DNA of 64,000 nucleotides from Haloplanus sp. XH21 (GTDB lineage: Archaea > Halobacteriota > Halobacteria > Halobacteriales > Haloferacaceae): NCBI RefSeq assembly GCF_023276355.1, contig NZ_JALLPL010000001.1:2468275-2532274 (forward strand), given 5' to 3'. Positions within the stretch are counted from its first letter, which is position 1; every line of letters starts with the position of its first letter. The translations under genes were made by a program, and so were the position numbers. Shown here piece after piece: positions 61,503 to 64,000 of the stretch. A model generated the notes under the pieces. It did not search any database and was not told the DNA's origin. It saw only the letters and a program-made list of their open reading frames with translations.

Positions 61503-62367
61503 CGCCTTCTGGTCGGTGATGCGCTTGCGCTGCCCGTCGCGGCCAGTGGCGAATCGGGCGTGTGACTTCGCCCGTCGGAGGGCGTCGGCGTCGCGGACGA
61601 ACTCGGGGTGGCGACGGAGCATCTCGGTGACCCCTTTCCCCATCCCGTCGACGTAACACGGGATGTCGTGTTCGGCACAGATGAGCAGCATCTCCTGGGT
61701 GCGGCCGATAGCAAACGCAGGGACGACGACCGTCCCGCCCTCCCACAGCGTCGTCTTGACGCTCTCGGCGAAGCGCGCTTCGACGGCCGACCGGTCCGCG
61801 TGGTCGACGTCGCTGTAGGTGCTCTCACAGATGACGACATCCGCGTCGGGGCAGGCGGTCGTCCCCGCGACGAGGCGCTGGTTCCCTGTGTGGAAGTCGC
61901 CGGTGTAGAGGAGGCAGGTTTCTCCGTCGTCGACGAGGACGTGTGCGCTCCCCGGGATGTGGCCGGCGTTGAAGAAGGTGATGTCGTGACCCGCGGCCTC
62001 GAACGTCTCCCGGTAGCCGTGGGTCTCCGAGACTTCGGAGACGCGTTTGATGTCGTTCGCGGTGAACGGGCAGTTGTACGACCCGCCGTGGAGTTTCAGC
62101 GTGTCGCGCGCGAGCGTGAGCGCGAGTTCCTGTGTCGGCGGCGTCCAGTGGATCGGCGGCCAGTCGTCGCCCGAGAGCAGCGACGGCACCGTGCTGACGT
62201 GGTCGAGATGGCCGTGCGAGACGACGACGGCCTCGGGGGACGGCGTCGACACCGGAAACTGTGGCGGGTTGCCGGTCAGCAGGCCGTAATCGAGGAGAAG
62301 GCGGTCGTTGACGAGGAGGGGCGCTCCGACCGACCTCGCGCGCGCCGCCGAGAAACCGGATATCCAT
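61476..62367 (-). pseudogene. orphaned original 5' part of the metallo-beta-lactamase gene
   Basis: Begins at 62367 with the same MDIRFLGGA-E start as the intact gene and runs to 61476, 892 bp against 891 bp for the matching part of the intact copy (55601-56491). The single extra base is a +1 frameshift near codon 17 (about 62310-62320, around the GGGGCGC stretch). Downstream of it the frame is clean (SHGHLDHVSTVPSLLSGDD and so on) until IITTRGML, where it breaks into unrelated sequence. Lacks the beta-CASP C-terminus. The two 5' parts are clear homologues but differ at many residues, so this is not a recent tandem duplication. Confidence 0.85.
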
Positions 62368-62420
62368 TGGCGGCGACTAGTCGGCCGGGGCGTTTGGCTC
62401 CGTTGGTTCGGATTGCGCCG

Positions 62421-62849
62421 TCACTCGGGCGACGTGAACGGGCCGAACTCGTCGACGGGCATCACGGAGTAGTCGACGCTGAGCGTGTCCTGGGTCGCCC
62501 GGATCTTGCCGACGAACGTCGAGATGGTCTGGAGTTGGCCCTCGAGGACGAACAGTTCCATGCAGTAGTGGCTCCCGACGTGGCTGTGGAAGTTGGCGGC
62601 GACGAGGCCCTCGTAGTCGTGGCGAAGCCCCATCATGCGCTCCTCGACGCTCGTCGTCTCGTAGTCGAAGATGACCGTCACGACGGCCATGAGGTCACGG
62701 TCCTCGAGACGCTTGTTCTCGAACTCGCCGAGCAGGTTGCGGGACGCCTCGCGGACGACTTCGCTCCGGCCCGTGTAGCCGTGTTCCGACGCGAAGGCGT
62801 CGATCCGTTCCACCAACTCCTCGGGCATCGAGACGCTGACGACCGTCAT
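62421..62849 (-). CDS. nikR: nickel-responsive regulator NikR
   Basis: 142 residues. Ribbon-helix-helix at 1-45 ([38 protein letters not shown]) and C-terminal ACT-like metal domain. Putative nickel ligands His77, His88, His90 and Cys96 align one-for-one with His76, His87, His89 and Cys95 of E. coli NikR. Binds Ni and represses target promoters. Its own promoter holds GTTGAGTTA a few bp before the start, a motif also seen at the chelatase gene start. Lies in the cobalt/nickel-rich end of the window. Confidence 0.9.
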   Translation of the reverse strand: MTVVSVSMPEELVERIDAFASEHGYTGRSEVVREASRNLLGEFENKRLEDRDLMAVVTVIFDYETTSVEERMMGLRHDYEGLVAANFHSHVGSHYCMELFVLEGQLQTISTFVGKIRATQDTLSVDYSVMPVDEFGPFTSPE

Positions 62850-62930
62850 GTATTAACTCAACCGGATTCAGATATTAAGGATTACTATCGTCGCCGCTAG
62901 CAGTGGTTCTCGCCGGGGCGGGACGCCCTC

Positions 62931-63512
62931 TCAGCAGTCGGGCAGGAACTCGACCGCCTCGCCGGTCGTCGTCTCGCCGAACAGCCAGTCGGCGTGGTCG
63001 ACGGCGTACTCGTGGTGGTCCTCCTCGACGTAGCCGATGGCGTCGGTGACGAGGACGGGACGGTAGTCCCGGAGGCCCGCGCTCCCCGCGGTGTGGAGGA
63101 CACAGACGTTGGCGAGCGTCCCGCAGATGAGCAGGTCGTCGATGCCGCGGGCCGAGAGCCAGCCGTCGAGTTCCGTCCCGTGGAAAGCGTCGTACGTGTG
63201 TTTCTCGACGACGTGGTCAGTGGGGCGCACGTCGAGGTCGTCGACGAGTTCGGCCTCCCACGACCCTTCGAGGACGTGTTCCCCCCAGCGGTCGAACTCG
63301 TCGTAGTAGTGGGTGTCGTCGAACTGCTCGGGCGGGTGGACGTCGCGGGTGTACACCACGCGCGCGCCCGCTCTGTGAGCGCGATCGACGAGCGTCGTCA
63401 CCGCGTCGATGGCCGCCTCGCTCGGCGGGGCGTAGAGACTCCCGTCGGGGTGACAGAACCCGTTCTGCATGTCGACGACGATCACCGCCGTCCGGTCCGG
63501 ATCGTACGGCAT
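62931..63512 (-). CDS. isochorismatase-family cysteine hydrolase (nicotinamidase-like)
   Basis: 193 residues. Catalytic triad of the family visible: Asp14 in AVIVVDMQNGF, Lys in VVEKHTYDAF (about 105) and Cys in GTLANVCVLHTA (about 138). The metal-site residues (Asp/His in TRDVHPPEQF and related) are present, as in nicotinamidases. Likely converts nicotinamide to nicotinate for NAD salvage, though other amides are possible. Convergent-to-divergent arrangement with the radical SAM gene (99 bp apart). Confidence 0.82.
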   Translation of the reverse strand: MPYDPDRTAVIVVDMQNGFCHPDGSLYAPPSEAAIDAVTTLVDRAHRAGARVVYTRDVHPPEQFDDTHYYDEFDRWGEHVLEGSWEAELVDDLDVRPTDHVVEKHTYDAFHGTELDGWLSARGIDDLLICGTLANVCVLHTAGSAGLRDYRPVLVTDAIGYVEEDHHEYAVDHADWLFGETTTGEAVEFLPDC

Positions 63513-63610
63513 ACTCGGGCCTAGCCGTCGATGGCCGTAAACGATTGGTTCCGTCGCTTCGGCCCGTACCGACGGCTTTTCCCGCCTCGGCGTTCTGGTA
63601 CCGACAACGA

Positions 63611-64000
63611 ATGATCTCGAAGGGCTGTGAACAGTGCGCCAAGGGCGGAAAGATGGTGCTGTTCGTCTACGGCTACTGCGACCAGCGTGACTGCTTTTAC
63701 TGCCCGCTCGGAGAGAATCGCAAGAACGTCGACACCGTCTACGCCAACGAACGCCAGGTCGAGTCCGACGAGGACGTGTTGACCGAGGCCCACCGGATGG
63801 ACGCCCTCGGCACCTCCATCACGGGCGGCGAACCCCAGGAGGCGCTGGACCGGACCTGTCATTACCTCTCCCTGTTGAAAGACGAGTTCGGTGAGGACCA
63901 CCACACGCATCTCTACACCGGCATCACGGGCGGCCGGGAGAACATGCGCCGCCTCTCGGAAGCGGGACTCGACGAGATTCGCTTCCACCCGCCGCTGGAG
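63611..64000 (+). CDS. radical SAM protein, 3' end outside window
   Basis: 130 codons to the window end. Near the N-terminus Cys23, Cys28 and Cys31 (YCDQRDCFYC) give C-x4-C-x2-C, one residue longer than the canonical C-x3-C-x2-C of the SAM-binding [4Fe-4S] cluster; CEQC (Cys6 and Cys9) precedes it. ITGGEP, the SAM-contact GGEP motif, follows at about residue 75. Archaeal radical SAM family; substrate not deducible without the C-terminus. Confidence 0.85.
   Translation, partial: MISKGCEQCAKGGKMVLFVYGYCDQRDCFYCPLGENRKNVDTVYANERQVESDEDVLTEAHRMDALGTSITGGEPQEALDRTCHYLSLLKDEFGEDHHTHLYTGITGGRENMRRLSEAGLDEIRFHPPLE

Overview
The window is chromosome-like DNA from a halophilic archaeon (class Halobacteria). 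The evidence is very high G+C, strongly Asp/Glu-rich proteins, archaeal ribosomal protein S6e, an intron-bearing archaeal tRNA-Lys, TATA-type promoters close to start codons, Tat-type lipoprotein signals, and many small families known only from haloarchaea (DUF373, DUF3209, DUF5806, DUF5807, DUF5809, DUF5810 types). The exact genus cannot be read from the sequence.

Layout. 1-13.8 kb: housekeeping and membrane genes, namely surface or regulatory proteins, a polyprenyl synthase, DUF373, OsmC, tRNA-Ser(CGA), a ribbon-helix-helix regulator, a metal-regulated-looking 55-residue Cys protein, MFS and MATE exporters, TenA, a D-2-hydroxyacid dehydrogenase and a ThDP enzyme. 13.8-20.6 kb: two full-length aconitase paralogues separated by NUDIX, DUF5809, DUF5810 and RimI-like genes. 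20.7-24.7 kb: a dUTPase/dCTP deaminase family gene, tRNA-Lys(UUU) with a 37-nt intron, a vestigial tRNA 3'-end copy, one A+T-rich gene of unknown function, and small haloarchaeal genes. 24.8-33.9 kb: dihydroorotase, universal stress proteins, acetyltransferase, DHH phosphoesterase, S6e, a matrixin-like protease and lipoproteins.

33.9-55.3 kb is a large cobalamin (B12) and cobalt region: cbiA, a CbiX-like gene, cbiE, cbiC, cobN, a fused ChlI/ChlD-type chelatase ATPase, cbtB-cbtA cobalt uptake, then a tight minus-strand operon cbiT-cbiL-cbiF-cbiG-cbiH2-cbiH1-ferredoxin-LAGLIDADG-like protein-cbiX-DUF3209, with an OsmC and a beta-propeller gene downstream and a divergent regulator upstream. It encodes most of the corrin-ring steps of the early-cobalt route; cbiD and cbiJ are not seen.

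55.3-62.4 kb holds an apparent acquired island. A metallo-beta-lactamase/beta-CASP gene has been split: its 3' end is joined to a foreign 5' part (an intact chimeric gene), while its original 5' part lies 5.9 kb away as a pseudogene. Between them are a chemotaxis-transducer remnant, a short-chain dehydrogenase and a TRAP transporter operon. The window ends with NikR, an isochorismatase-family hydrolase and the start of a radical SAM gene.

A second feature no gene explains is a family of about 80-bp two-armed palindromic elements (eight copies in the first 47 kb), most of them lying directly against stop codons.
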